Shown: positions 1-13,261 of the stretch, piece after piece | How the letters are laid out: the number at the start of each line of letters is the position of its first letter | Position numbering within the stretch: the first letter of the stretch is position 1 | Assembly: GCA_008921705.1 (NCBI GenBank) | Contig: VFFE01007836.1 | Coordinates: 1,502,535-1,566,534, forward strand | Length of the DNA: 64,000 nucleotides | Direction of reading: 5' to 3' | Origin: Burhinus oedicnemus | Taxonomy: Eukaryota; Chordata; Aves; Charadriiformes; Burhinidae | Translations under genes and position numbers: made by a program | The notes under the pieces: model-generated | Database searches by the model: none | Told to the model about the DNA's origin: nothing | The model's input: only the letters and a program-made list of their open reading frames with translations

Positions 1-3000
1 CCCCACCCCCCCCGGTAAATTGATGAGGACAATTTCAAATATCCTTTTGTTTTGTTCAGATAAAGTTGAGAGAAAGAGTGGTAGGATAGCTAAGAGAACA
101 GAAACTGCAGATTTCATTCTGCTTTTTTTTCTTGGCATGATTTCTTTTTTTCTTTTTTTGGAGACTTAAGACATGGAAAAGATCTCTCTATCCCAGTGTA
201 CCTCTCAGTGAAATGACTATTATAATACTTCCTGTGCAGGAATGAACTTTATAGTAGATTTCAAAGGCCCAGAGATTAATGGGTAGAAGGCAGTTGATAA
301 ATTAAATTGTCATCCAGATGTCTTCCCTTTCTGCTACTTTATCATGCTATAAAATTTTTTAATGAGATATTTAATGCAACTAGTTGTTGTGAATGATGAA
401 ACAACAAAAACAAATTTTTTTTTGGTTTCCTTGCTACATGTCTTGCTTCAGAGTGGTGAAGAATGTAGGCTGTGTAATGTGATAACAATTAAATATTTGA
501 GTATGTGAAATATAGACAGTGTTTTGAATTCCAAGGTACTTGTTAGTGAGAAATTAACTTAGAAGATGCTTTAAAATTCCATCTGCATAGCATGGGATGT
601 GGAATGTTATCAGTTTAGCCCTAATGTGAGCCAAAGTGCTCTGGCTTTGTCATGAGGAACACACTCTCCTCATTCCTCATGAGTCTTCTAACAGTGACTT
701 TTGATTTCCTGCTCTCTCTTTGTGTGGAATCAACTGTGGTAAGTGTGGTGGTCTAACCCTAGTCCTGGGCACTACAGAAAAGGGACCATGCTAAGTAGGT
801 GACATTCTGACTAGGTCTTGTTATGCTTCCATGTTGTTGCTGCTGCCATGAGCTTCTGCAGAGGGCTCTTAATTGTCATGTAGCAGTTGTTAAAATATCA
901 TCCAGAGCCCTTCCATATTGCTTAGTTTCTGTTCCTCTGTTTTCATCTCTTCATAGCTGTCTGGATCCTAGCATCCTAAATTAAACTTTCACCAAGGTAT
1001 TGGTTAGAGGCAGTGAATACAGACAACAAGCTTGACTCATGGTTCTTCTGGAAATCCACCTTGTTCTTGTATTTTTCCAAATATTATGATGGAAAAAGTG
1101 TCATAAATGTCCTTATGAGGTACAAATGAGAGTAGATTCTTCCCCCTAGATAAATAAGGTTCTCCATGTTGTATGACTGTGAGGGATTGTTTCTGAGCAC
1201 TTCTCAGGAGAAGATTTCAACTGGTTTGATTCCACTGGGTATCGATTCTTCGTCTTTTAGTGCATGGGGGAAGTACTGAAAGAGAAACGGGAAACAGAGC
1301 ACAGAGGTATTAATAAGCAATTATTTCACAGAAAGCAGTCACAAGTCAAGGCTTCTAAGTGTTGAATCTTGTGAAGTGTGGTATGTATTTAATACCTTTT
1401 TGACCGAGTTAAAAAAGCCCCTATTAAGAATTTTTCCCTGTCTTTCTAGTTTTCTCCAAACAGGAAGATCTCCACCATAGTGTCCCCCAAGTGGGAAATA
1501 CTTTGTGAATTTCCCCAGATAACACTAAGCAAAGAGTTAAGTGATAGATTCAACTTCCGCTGACTGTTGTTCATGAAGTAGAAGATGACCTAGCTTGACT
1601 CTCAGATTTGATATTGTATTTGCATGTTGGCAGGCAGAAAAGTGCACAGCATTTAACTTGTAAACTTAAAACTTAATTAATGGTATTAAAGTAATTGAGA
1701 GAATATGAATGCAAAATGCCAAGATGCTGTTTTTATTGCACACTGTACAAAGCAGAAGTGTAGGAAAAGTAAGTTATTCTGCAGCGCAGAGGAATATGCA
1801 TTATTAGTACATTAATACTTGTGTTTATGGGAGCTTTTAATGGTTTATGTGGCAATTGAAACATTAAACCTCCCCCCATCCTGGAGACTGCCAAGAATCA
1901 CGAAGGACAAGTATGTTAGGGTATAAAGTATAATGGTGTGTATTTCTAGAATATCCCGAAGACCCGCCAAAAGCCATGTTGGTGTGGATGTGATACTCTG
2001 CCAGTGTTGCCTGTGTGATGCAGATCGTTTCTGGGGAAAAAAACCCAGCGAGACAGACTGAGCCACAATTCTAGCTGTGTAAGCTTTACTGGTGTAGAGT
2101 CTGTAGGATGCCTTAGTGGTGGATGCCATACACATTGTCTTCTGGCAGCCATCAAGAGCCATTCTTGAAGTTGTTGCTGTGTCAGAGGCACTAGTTTGTT
2201 GCAGATGAGTCACTCAGACCTGCATGTAGCATGGTGGTGACATCACTTGCAGTAGCTGAGCTGGTATTTCTGGGAGAGATCAGGATCAGTTTGGTTCAAG
2301 GAGGTATAATTTCAGTTATGCAAGCACTGACGTATGTGGTCAAGAGCCAGGGAAAAGAGAGAATTAAATCTATATTTATTTCTGTAGGCATGGGAGCGTA
2401 CAGAAATATAATTTTGATGGGAATGAGTGGTTAATACAGTGTAATTAAATAACCTCCAACACTTTCCAATGTAACATTTCTGACAGTCGTAATACAATGG
2501 CAGAGCTATTAATTAAATGGGTATACAGAAAAGTATGGACAGATTATCCCAAAGGGTAACTGAGTCAGGTAAAGATGAAATGAGAAATTTGAGTATAAAA
2601 GTGGAGAGGGACAGAAAGGAGCAAAATGAAACACCTGGATTAAAGACTTGTGTAACAGCAAGTCACATAGTTAGATTGATATTCATTAGGCAAATGAATT
2701 TTTGTGCAACTATTACATGTTCCTGGATATAAGTTAGCAAGTGAACTCTTAAAAAAACCCCAAAACACCTTCATTGATTGATTCATTGATTTCTTGGAAA
2801 AAATCTCATGCTTGGTACTGAATGCTATCAGTAGTCTAATAAGGCTACAGAAATAGATTAGAGTTTACAGTATGATCTGTGGAATGTATTTTTTTTAATC
2901 ACTATTTCCTTATGCTTTTTCCAGAAGACCTTTATAAAAATGCTGTAAAAGAGTTCTACAGAAGTTGAATGCATTTTTTCTAGAAAAAAAGATGGTATAC

Positions 3001-4148
3001 TTTCTACGCAGTTTTTAAAGCTAGCCTGTAGAAATTTGTCAGGAGTGTACCCCAAGGAAATATTCCTTGGGATCAGTAATCCAATAAGTGTTTATATGCG
3101 TATGTATGCACATATGCAAAAAGGCATTGTTTCCCAGAAGGAACAGAAAACACTGTGACCATTGATATAATATTACTCCACTACAAATGATGGTAAATCC
3201 AACAGGGAGCTTTGCTAGGTTTTTACAATCTTGGTTTCTATGTATGTGTATTTTCAGCATTGTATGATATAAGGAACATTTTGTGCAAAAAGTAGTTCAG
3301 CTTTTTATTTATAATTAGTGATGTTACTAGGAAATCTTCCTGAAATTAAACTGTATGTCACCTTCTAACATACTCTTTTCTTTTAGTAGTGTACAACAGC
3401 ATTTGACCCTGGCTAATGTTTTTCTGTTGTGCCTGAGAGAGAGAAAATATATTTGCTAGTTTTCTACCCTATAACTAAATTAATAGACTCGGGGACCAAT
3501 TCATTAAAATTTTATATCTGATTTGTTTGGGTCATAGCTCTGTTATAACTTGTTATAAATATCTTATATTCCTTAATATTACATACTCTATTAACATAAC
3601 AGACATTAACAACAATAGCCCATCTGGAGCTAGAGGGAAAAAGCCATAATCGTTTACCTTGCCAGCTGAAAAATGACATAAAAACCTTATGTGTTACAAA
3701 AGTGATTTGACCCTTCTCACATGTAATCAAGGAAATTATAAATAATTAAATGGCCTTGGGACGATCAATAGAAACTGTCCACGTTCCTCCCCTAATGATG
3801 TGATCCTTTTATTTACCCATTCAGGAATTCACTGAATGGTAGACAAGGTTAAGGCCTCTTTTTTTTGTGTTCTTTTGTAGGAGATACTGAACAATCCGTG
3901 CTGCTTTATGAAAAGATTAGGGTAACACTGAGTCTCCAGCTTTTTTGTAGAAATTATTTCATGCATCATTCTCTAAAAGTATTGACTCTGACTCAGGACC
4001 TGTGAAAATGTTGAACTGGGGGAATGTTCTGCTCTATTCCCTCCATTTCGTTTGAGGGGTAGGGAGGGCAGGAATGGGACCCAAATACCTATACATCGTG
4101 AAGTTCCTCCGTTGTTGATTACTGTACATCTTGCTCTTTCTAATGCTT
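1..4148. other. Non-coding unique sequence
   Basis: No gene or recognisable repeat is visible. The sequence is AT-rich with short homopolymer runs and stops in all frames. Two overlapping minus-strand open frames around 1845-2213 have no recognisable motif and are treated as chance. The first 13 bases are C-rich. Confidence 0.6.
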
Positions 4149-4192
4149 TTCTTCATTTGTTCCATGGCTGTTCTTCATTTGTTCCAATCTCA
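4149..4192. repeat. 22-bp tandem duplication, two copies
   Basis: A 16-base string (TTCTTCATTTGTTCCA) occurs at 4149-4164 and again at 4171-4186, giving a 22-base period. It lies directly before the CR1 fragment, so it may mark local slippage or sequence rearranged at the insertion. Confidence 0.8.
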
Positions 4193-4485
4193 TCTCTTCT
4201 CCCTGGTAGCTGATCTCTTCTTGGTGTCCAGTGATAGGACATGTGGGAATGCTTCAACGCTGCGCCAGGGGAGATGTAGACTGGACATTAGGAAGCATTT
4301 CTTTACCAAGAGGGTGGTCAAACACTGGAACAGGCTTCCTAGAGAGGTGGTTGGTGCCCCAAGCCTGTCAGTGATTAAGAGGCATTTGGACAATGACCTT
4401 AATAACATGCTTTAACTTTTGGTCAGCCCTGAATTGGTCATGCAGTTGGACTAGATGATCATTGTAGGTCCCTTCCAACTGAAAT
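4190..4485 (+). mobile_element. CR1 LINE, 5'-truncated 3' end
   Basis: The sequence encodes the C-terminal tail of the CR1 ORF2 protein: an RLDIRK-like stretch, [18 protein letters not shown], and a frame ending at 4415. It is followed by a short 3' UTR with the typical TTGGACTAGATGATC and CCTTCCAACT signatures. The catalytic reverse transcriptase domain is absent, as in most 5'-truncated CR1 copies, so this is a dead insertion. The 5' boundary is approximate. The terminal repeat has expanded into the adjoining pentanucleotide array. Confidence 0.93.
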
Positions 4486-4595
4486 ATTCTATTCTATTCT
4501 ATTCTATTCTATTCTATTCTATTCTATTCTATTCTATTCTATTCTATTCTATTCTATTCTATTCTATTCTATTCTATTCTATTCTATTCTATTCT
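4486..4595. repeat. (ATTCT)22 perfect pentanucleotide microsatellite
   Basis: Twenty-two uninterrupted copies of ATTCT (110 bp) begin exactly where the CR1 3' terminal repeat should be. CR1 normally ends in a few copies of an ATTCTATG-like octamer, so the array probably grew from that seed by loss of three bases per unit followed by slippage. The open frame across it, repeating YSILF, is an artefact of the repeat. Copy number is probably polymorphic. Confidence 0.98.
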
Positions 4596-6150
4596 ATCTT
4601 TTTTAAAGAGAGGAGAAGCAGTCACTCTGGCAATAGAAAAGCAACGTTTGCCTAAAGCAAAAAAGGAAGTCCTTGTGGAAAAAAGGATCAGAGGTCAACT
4701 GACATTATTAGAAAAGCTATCAAACACTGATCTTGAAGACAACTCTGTACACACTCTGATGGACATATCAAGGGAGAACTACAGATGGGTTCCCTGAACC
4801 AGAAGGGACCTTCACAAAGGAGGGAGAAAAAAAAAAAAAGATAGCTGCCTGTTTTGTTCCTTTAGTAAATTGAGAAAATTGGGGTGGTGGTGGTGGAAGC
4901 TGGCTGTATTAAATAGGGTGTTTGTTCAGAGTCCAGAAGTCCAGATTGTCCTTGACCGTATAAGGTGACAGTCTCTCAACAGATACTTATGACTCTAAAG
5001 AATGACAGAGTTGCAGATTCCTACTTTCATTAACTGTTTTTGTGTTAGCACTGTGCAGATGCTAACCTTGGTGCATCAAGTGGCTGAACTGCACTAAATA
5101 GAGTTTTGTCCATTAAAGAATGTTAGGATAAAGCATTATTAGTAGTAGCATTAGGGAAATGTAAGAACTTTTTGAATGTGTCAGCAGATTTGTGTCACCA
5201 GAAGTTTCTGGGTTTTGAGTAATTAACTCAATGAAATCATAGATGAGTGTTGTTTTTACTTCACGGGAAACTGGAGGAAAGAGCCCTGTTTAATTTATTT
5301 GTGTATAGGTGGATAGTTCAGTGGCACAGTGCCTTCCAGTCTCCCCTCTTAAATAAGATTTAAATTTTCATTCCTCTAAAACTAAGGTGAAATTAATCAG
5401 TCGGGGAAAGTGGGGAGTAACCTCTAATGCACTGTAATGTTAAACATGTGAAATGGAAAACCTGTTAAATGTGAGGCATAGATCTTTCAGAGCATTGCAC
5501 TGCAGTAAAAAGATTGCAAATGCCTCCATGCAATACAATAATTTCAGTGTGGGTTTTCTGACATGTTTTTTAAAACACATCTTAAGCCTTTGCGAAATGC
5601 ATTTAGAAACTAGTGAAATATTTCGCTAGAATAATATGTTTCTTGAATGCAGTTACAAGATTTGGTCACTTCTGTTGTTAATCACAGTGACAATCTTTTG
5701 TCTTTAGGCCAAGGGCAAGAGTTCCTTGTTGATCTAGTCAGAAAGTAAAGTTTGTAGTGGCATGGCATTAATATTTATGCTGCACAGGTAATAGAGTAAA
5801 TATTAGGGCCATGAATTATTGAAAGTGAAAGAAAAGTGATGAAATACTGTTTGTTAGTTTGGTTGTTATGTAATTTTACATGTTTGTGAGAAATGAGGGA
5901 CCCCTGGAAGAGAGCATCACTTTAAGTACTGCTTATGACTTCTGCATTAATGGGAATTTTCATTGTCAAATGCTATGAATGTTTAAAAATAATTCTAAAT
6001 GCAATTCTTTTCATGAATTGTAGAGCAAGAAAGCATGGCAATAATTCAATACAGCTACTTTAGAGAGGATGCAGGAGTGTCCTCTACAAATGATGACCCT
6101 CCCAAGGAAGTGTTGATTCCCTGAGTACTGTCAGTCTCTACCACGATTTC
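4596..6150. other. Non-coding unique sequence
   Basis: No gene or clear repeat is visible. There is a short GGTGGTGGTGGT run near 4884 and an A-run near 4829. Confidence 0.55.
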
Positions 6151-6217
6151 CTGTGTGACATAGAACAAGTGCTTCAACCCCAATTCTCCCTGCTGTTCCA
6201 AGGTGAATGATGACATG
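6151..6217 (+). repeat. Candidate MIR/CORE-SINE relic
   Basis: CTGTGTGACATAGAACAAGT followed by GCTTCAACCCC and a later AGGTGAATGATGACATG follows the order of the MIR central region (CTGTGTGACCTTGGGCAAGT, CACTTAACC, then a GGATAATGATA-like part). The match is degenerate and made from memory of the consensus. Confidence 0.4.
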
Positions 6218-8536
6218 TTTGCAGCAAGCCTTCTGGATCATCATCCCTGAACTGCTGCTGTTCATGGAGCTGGTCAGTGGGCATAAGTCTGTGGTAGGCT
6301 TTATGTAAGCTTCTCTCTTAACTTTGGGGGAGGATTGTGAGAAAATTATGTATGTGCAAATTGAGGGAATAGTGTGGGTGATGTTTGTGTCTGCTAGAGT
6401 GTAAAACAGGGAAATGAGGAAGGTGGTTATTTTTTGGGGGGAGGTTCGAATTCTACAGTTTGTAGCAGTTCACAGCTAGTACTGTATTTAGCAGAGTGAA
6501 CAAGGAAGGTCAGCAAGGTTGATGTATAAGTAGAAAGTGAATGAGACAAAGACTTGCACGAGCTATTGGACTTCTGATCTGTATATGCAGCAGCAAAGTA
6601 ATGGTTATTATTAATTAAGTGATGAAGGATTGCAGAGCAGCCTGGCCCTAATGCCAGAGAGGATCTTGCAATCCTTGGTCACTTAAGGACAGGCAACTCA
6701 TCCAGCTGATAGTACTGTAGTTCGAGTTGGCCAACAGTGAATTGATTTCCCAGATCACATTCTTGTTCATAAAATACATTCTCTACCTTGACTATCTTTT
6801 TTTTCACAAATGGTTTCAAAGCTTCTTGATGTTGTACAGTACACTGTATCCTTCTCTAGTAGCGGGTATTCATCCCACATCTGGCCATGATCTTTTTATC
6901 CTCCTCTGTTAGTTTCTTCTCCCGTTTAGCGCAGCTGCTCTGTGGGGCAGCATTGGGACTGATGGCTGAGGGGTACTAGCTGATAACTGTCCCCTCCTCA
7001 GAGAGGTGTAACACGTTTCCAACAAGCCTATGCCCTGTGGCTGTCACAGAGCCAGCTTGGACACCTGTGCTCTATGGGAGCAGGAGAGTTTCTCACTTGA
7101 GCTTGTGACTTTGCTGCCTGCACCAGCCAGCTGCCCTAGGCAGCTTTCATGCTTGTGCTATAACTGTGTGCTGGTTATTATTTTTCACTCTCTTTTAAGA
7201 GAGACCATATAACACTTCATTATGAATACAGAGAAACAGGTTAATGTAACCCACTTCAGCATCCACTAACACTATTGCTAGATCAGCCAGGGAGATTACT
7301 TAATGCTAAGGACAGGGACTTCTGTAGGGATCCATGCAAAAAGGTACCTAACCGTATCAAAAATTACTGCTAAAGCCATAGCATTTGCCAACAGTTTGCA
7401 TGGTGCAGTATCAAAGTGATCTGAGCTGCTTTCTGTGTTATGCATATCTATCTTTATCATGTTTCTTTGTTCACCTTCTGTGGTACTTAGTTAAACCTGA
7501 CCATGCAGGACCGAGCACTGTACAGGAGACTGAGTCGAACCTAATAAAGCTGTCTTCTCTGCTGAAGCTTGTAAGCAGTAGAGATGTGAAGAGACCCACT
7601 AATGCTGTGGTGCTGACTTCTAGTGGAGTTCAAAGAAAATCTGACCTGAAGAATCCTGCATCACCTGGATAGGATGATTGTGCTTCTAAGGTAGTCCAAG
7701 CTGAGGACAGACTAGTAAATTAGCTTTGGGGTCATAATTAAGGAACCATAGTAATTAAAAAATACATCAATTCAGAGTTAAGGGAATTGTTTAGGTCTGA
7801 GAGAGGCTGCCAAGGACTCCAAGCAGCGAGGAAGAAGCCAGCAGGCAGAGCTGGAGCTAGTCAAGCAAGCCAGCCAGGGACAAGCTGTAATGCAGAGATG
7901 ACAGAGGACAAGATTAAGAAAATGTAACAGGTATCAGGGCTGAGCAGGTAGGAAGCAGGATCAAGGACCAGAGCCAGGAATCAAGGTGTGAAGAATGATA
8001 TTGAGGCAGACTGCAAATTCCCAGAAGGTTGCTTGTACAGACAGCTGTTTGATGTCTGCTGTCATTAAGCAGATGCATTGAATATGGTCTTTGTTTTCTG
8101 TTACCTCTGTCACTATTGACCAGCGACCAGAGGAGTCTCACTCCAGCTGGGCAGTGAGTTCATTACATGCTTTTCTTTTTGACACTGGCTTTAGTGTGGC
8201 AGGATCTGCAGTCCCTCTTGTCCCAGAGGTTTTGTACTGTCTACTGAGTTTGCAGTTCTTTATCAGACGGGCAGTGAAATTGTTTACCAGAAATTTACAT
8301 TCTGACCAACCAGGCTGCCTGGACTGGGGAGAACTAGAGGCATATTCCTCCTTGGCCTATTAGGCTGGTGTCTGTCTCACCTTTGCTCCTTTGCATTGAG
8401 TCTCTCTGATTGCTTGAGGATGGAGAGGCTGTGATTTTGCTGACTGTGCTGTTTTGGTTCAGCTGTGAAGCAGTTACTTATAATTGGTGCCAAGCAGTAG
8501 CAATCAACTGGAAAAAAAAGCACTGGGAAAAGTTGA
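6218..8536. other. Non-coding unique sequence
   Basis: No gene is visible. Several 60-95 codon open frames occur on both strands but show no recognisable domain. Confidence 0.55.
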
Positions 8537-8567
8537 TTTTCTTTTTTTTTTTCTTTTTTTTTTTTCC
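8537..8567. repeat. T-rich low-complexity tract
   Basis: About 31 pyrimidines, nearly all T with two single C interruptions before the closing CC. On the minus strand it reads as an A-rich tract. No retroposed gene is recognisable beside it. Confidence 0.9.
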
Positions 8568-9984
8568 TGCAAAATGTTTCTCTGAGCTGAGGCTTGAAAT
8601 GAAAATGTGGGTGGAAGGAAAGAAGACATAGTGGAATCTGGTTTTCTCTGGTTCACAGTGAAAATCCGCTTCTGGAATGGGGAAGGGAAAGGAAAACATG
8701 ATGATTAGTGTATACGCTGCTTGTGCCAAATTCTCAACATTACTTTTTGTGATGTCTCAGGAAGGTGTAGGGTATGCAAAGGAATAAAATTCCCAGTTTC
8801 AGAAGGCAGCCGTGAGCAGTTGCTCAGGTTAAAGGGAGACTTCATTTAAAAAAAAAAAAAGACGACCGTGACAATGACAAAAAATTAAGGTAGTTCAGTG
8901 TTTTGGATATTTTTTATTAAAGCAAACCTTACACTGATGCATAAGTATTGGAAGTACATGACACCGCAGCTTTGCAGCATAGCATGCTTGCTTAACTTTA
9001 CCATCTGTTGGTTATGGTCATTTTTAATTATTATTTTTAAAGCTTTTAGCTTAATAACATCTTATTATCCAATTTCATGTCTCTGGCTACTTGAGTTTTT
9101 AAGGTCATCCAGTTCTTAGTAAATTTTAATCTTTCATTTCTTTCATGTCTTGCATCATTTTGCTCTGATTGCCCTCATCAAATTCAATGATACCTTATTT
9201 TGTAATACCTAAAATCAATACTAGCATTTCCAGGTCCTTGATCCTATTTTGTCTAAAAGTCTCAATTATTATAAAAATTTTTAGTTCAACTTACATTTAA
9301 ATAGAGCAAGTATCTTGCAATTTGAGTTAAAATTACTTAAATAAAAATTACAGTGATAAGAACGATATGCCAAGCTCACCCCCTGAATTTCACACCTTAT
9401 CTGGTCTGGTTAGTGTTTCTGTGAAAGTTCTTCCCTTCCCAAGGAGCTCTTTCCATTTTATTTTATTTTTTATATGTAAGGAATACTTCTGCTACTCTAT
9501 TCATGCCAGTGCTATGAAAACTAGACATAGAAGTTGAAGATTGATGAAGCTCCAGTTCCCCCAAATAAACAGTGTATCCAAATTTTTTTCATCAATATGT
9601 GTGAATCTGGAACTTGCATACTTGTAAACAGTTTTTGGCTGTTAAATTGCTCCTACTGCACATGTAATCAGGAGAGTGGAGTGCATATGTTATACTTAAA
9701 CATTTTTAGGTAGAGTTATTAACAAAAGAGTTGCTGGAAACAAGTATTTCTTAGCTCTCCACCATTGGATTTGTTGCAGGCTTGAAACGTGAATGAGATA
9801 GTGGGAAAGGATGACAGCACAGTTGTCTAAGAAATAATTTACGTTTCAAATTCGAATTCCTATTCTAGTTATTTTAGGAAAGCCAGGTAAAGAGTTAACA
9901 CTGATTCACTTCCTTCTCCCTGGTTACACAAATAGATGGTGAAACTTTGTGTGGAAACTAGTAGAGGTTTGTAACAACATAATT
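8568..9984. other. Non-coding unique sequence
   Basis: AT-rich sequence with an A-run near 8848-8860. Nothing else is recognised. Confidence 0.55.
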
Positions 9985-10062
9985 GCTTTGTCGGAGGGAA
10001 TGAACCTCAGACCTCTCCCTCCGAAGCGCAGACCTCTGCTGCTGAGCCGAAGGACTGATCTG
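9985..10062 (-). repeat. Candidate tRNA-derived SINE head
   Basis: Read on the minus strand, the segment has a box A-like CGGCTCAGCAGCAGAGG and, about 35 bases later, a T-arm-like GAGGTTCATTCCCTC with a four-base stem and seven-base loop. The acceptor stem does not pair and the anticodon arm is poor, so it is not a functional tRNA gene. It may be a decayed tRNA-derived SINE or a coincidence. Confidence 0.28.
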
Positions 10063-13000
10063 CTCGCTGTGAGCAGTGATGGGCGGCTGTTCTCTTTGGG
10101 TCAGCCGCAGCGGGAGACAGGAACACAATGTGTTAGTGTTTAAAAGAGTTTCTTTTAGAATTTTTACTTTTTGGAAATAGGAATTATGTAAGTCAGCTAC
10201 AGAGAGGCTCTCTGCTTAGCTGCAGCCGGCATCATGCTGGTCACACTGAGCCAATTAGGCTTCCAGAAGTCTAACCATGAAACTTATACCGGTGGCTTTG
10301 TGCAACAGCCACAGCATTCAACCTGGAAGGGGGAGAGGGGAGGGAAAAAAGTAAAATAATTAGCCTCCAGAAATGTGTACAATCCCAGATAGTGCTCAAA
10401 ATTACATTTCTGATTTTAATGAAAGGTACTCTGGCTCAATAAAATTTAGAGCAAAGCCCTGCTGGTTCAAATTATTAGTGCACACCTTAGACCTGGTGAG
10501 TTTTATATAGTTTCATGTGGCTCTTTGAACATTTTGCACAGCTTTAGTTCAACTCTATTGACCTCTGTGTGAGAACCCTTTTATAGACTTACGTAGAGAT
10601 GAAATTAACTCCTAAGGAAGAGTATTAATGGATTGGGATTTCTCATAATCTTCCTTGGAGATCGGGATGTTTTCCAAAACAGCAGTATGCTTTTGAGTGG
10701 AAGAAAAATTATAGATCTGGGGTCCTCTGGCTTAATTTAAGAACAGTGATATTTTAATAAAATGAAATGCTACCAGGTCAGGACCGTAACTGTTGTGTTT
10801 CAGTTACAGTGGAGTGTATTGAGGAAGGTAGTTCTGGCTGTCCAGGTAGTGGTTAGTTTGCCCCCAGTTATATTGTTCTCTTTTTTGAGTTTCACTTAGT
10901 ATTACTATTGTCTCAGTATTGTTTTCTGTCATCCTGTGTCCCACTGTTGTATCCTGAATACAGCTGCAGTAATCACATGGAGCAGTCTGAGCTGGCAGGT
11001 AGGGATGCGGGTGGCTTTTTCACTTCTAGGTCGTGGGATTCAACAGGTGGGAGGAGGAAGCGCTGCAGAATTGCAGTTCATTTAACCCTCTCATTTTAAA
11101 GCCTGTTCAGAACTGCTTTGATGACACATCAGAAGGGAGATTTTCAAAGCAGTGCTGAAGTGGGATGAATTTATTTCATTTCAATCATTAGAGAAGAAGA
11201 TGGAAGACTTATTATCTGCAAGGTTAATGGCAATAAGTTAGATAAGCACAAGATGAAGGAAAAAAACTTCCTTTGCTTCTGTTAAAAAAAAAAAGTCAAC
11301 ATTTAGTTTTCTGCAGGCAACTGCAAAGAACTGCATTAAACACACTGTATTTTTTTCTGCAGGCAATCCAATCATGGATTTCAAGGGAATATAAGTTTTT
11401 TTCCAATACTTTCTAAGATTGAAATAAAGGAATATTCACCATTCAGCTATCACACCTCTGATGAGCCAAACACAGAAATTACAAGGGATCTTCACCACCT
11501 GTAGCATTTTATTGGCAAAGCTCTTCTGCTGTACTAGTTCCATTCACGGTTTCCAGAAATTTTTTTTTAATACTTACTTTGAAATGATTGTATGTCACAG
11601 TATATAGTCCCATCAGTTTGTTCTGTGTAGTCTAAATAAGTAATGTGTCCAAAAGAGGAGAGACACTGGTTGTCCTAGAGGCCAGCCATAGATGAATGCA
11701 GTATGATCAAAATCCTGGACAGGTAGGAATGATTTAGAAATTTGATCATGTAATGCAGGGTTTGGATTGCTGTCTCCAGAAAACTCGACACTTTCTGCCT
11801 ACTGTTTACAGTGTGTAGGCTAGCAATCCCTTTCAAAGGCACAGACTATACAAGAGAAGCTTCTGGAAAGGGCCAAGACCTCCATCAAAATAATAACTCT
11901 AATCCTGAGCTAGTCATTAATCACCGTTTATATTAAGTCTTGCATTTCATAGTGTGTTCATAACCACTCATCTTTTGGTAGCAGTAATTTACAAAATGCA
12001 CATAGCGGATAAATACATTAAATTGACAAGATTCCTTTCACTCAGTGTGTGGGAGTAGTAGATGAGATGTTTCAGTCTTTTACATGTACCAGCTAGCTGG
12101 CCTTGAGCCACAGTAACTTCTAGTGGCCATGGCAGTGACATTACCAAGTGATTCCAGTTCCTGCTGTGCGTGCTCATTGCACTGTGTCCACCCTCTGTAT
12201 CTGCTCGAATAGCGACACGTTGCTGATGGCTTGAAGAAACAAGGAAGCACAGCTGAATGGCTTCAGCTGCTGTTCAGCTCTGACAAAATTGGCAAAACTG
12301 GCAGGTGAAAAGTTAGGTGTCTCCTTACTGCTGAAAATGACAAAAATACACTTTTCTGCCCAATTTTCCACATACAGAGCATGCTAGTGTTCTGTTAGTC
12401 AGAAGTCTCTTCATTATATGCTGCTCAATAGAGTCATTGTATAAATACATTACAGAAGACAGAAGGATAATTTATATTTCCAGTATTTTTCCTGTATGGA
12501 TGTGACACATAACTCCTGGCTGACAGTAGTTCTGGAACCTTATGAAATACACAATCACTTCTACGTCCATCTGACTGATGGCACTATTAAAATTGTAAAC
12601 TCATGTTGATTGAGAAATGTGACTTCTGAAAAGTTATTTCTTCATATCTGGTTGTCATAGGGCACTGTGTAATGATGTCATTTCAAAAAAGAAACACATC
12701 TGACAATAATTCTGGAGATACTTCATTATTGCAGCCATGGTGGATAAGAAACAAAAATAATTTCCTATCTAGAGGTGGACAGAGACTGTTATATTTTCAA
12801 AGTAAATTAGGTATTGATGAAAATGTAATAACAATTATATGTCTGTGGAACTGAAGTAGGGTGACAGAAGACTAAATTGAATGTAGTCAGCACACAGCTG
12901 CAGTAATGACAAAAAGTGCCACCAAACATTAGCACTATTATATATATAGATCTTGTGAAAGAGAGGTTTGCATTCACCATTATATGTACATATTTTTTCT

Positions 13001-13261
13001 TTTTGAAACAAAGACCTGGTATTTCAATATAGAAAGCCTAGCACAAAGTTCCAGTTTGTAGAACTGATGAGTAGGTGAATGTGAGATGATTTGTGAAATT
13101 ATTCCTATCTCTGGTATTATTCTGCCAATGTCCTGTGTTTATTTTCAATTTTGGTTATCACACTTACCCTTCCTGAAGAGTGTCAGCAGTGAGCATCATT
13201 GCTTCTTTTCATTCTACAAAAGAGGGGAGGCAGACAGACAGAAAAGAGGGAAAAGTGTTGC
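10063..13261. other. Non-coding unique sequence
   Basis: No gene is visible. The part around 10180-10480 has mixed composition with few simple runs and resembles conserved non-coding DNA in texture, but this cannot be tested here. Confidence 0.5.

Noticed and set aside
1845..2213. 122-codon minus-strand open frame with a second overlapping minus-strand frame
   Set aside because: No motif, no clear splice sites and two competing frames in the same DNA.
4486..4595. Direct-repeat array as a possible CRISPR or satellite gene array
   Set aside because: Five-base units with no spacers, a plain microsatellite.
4455..4655. Open frame encoding repeated YSILF units
   Set aside because: It is only the translation of the ATTCT microsatellite.
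7030..7212. Cys-rich 60-codon open frame
   Set aside because: Short, without motif or start context, and at the length expected by chance.
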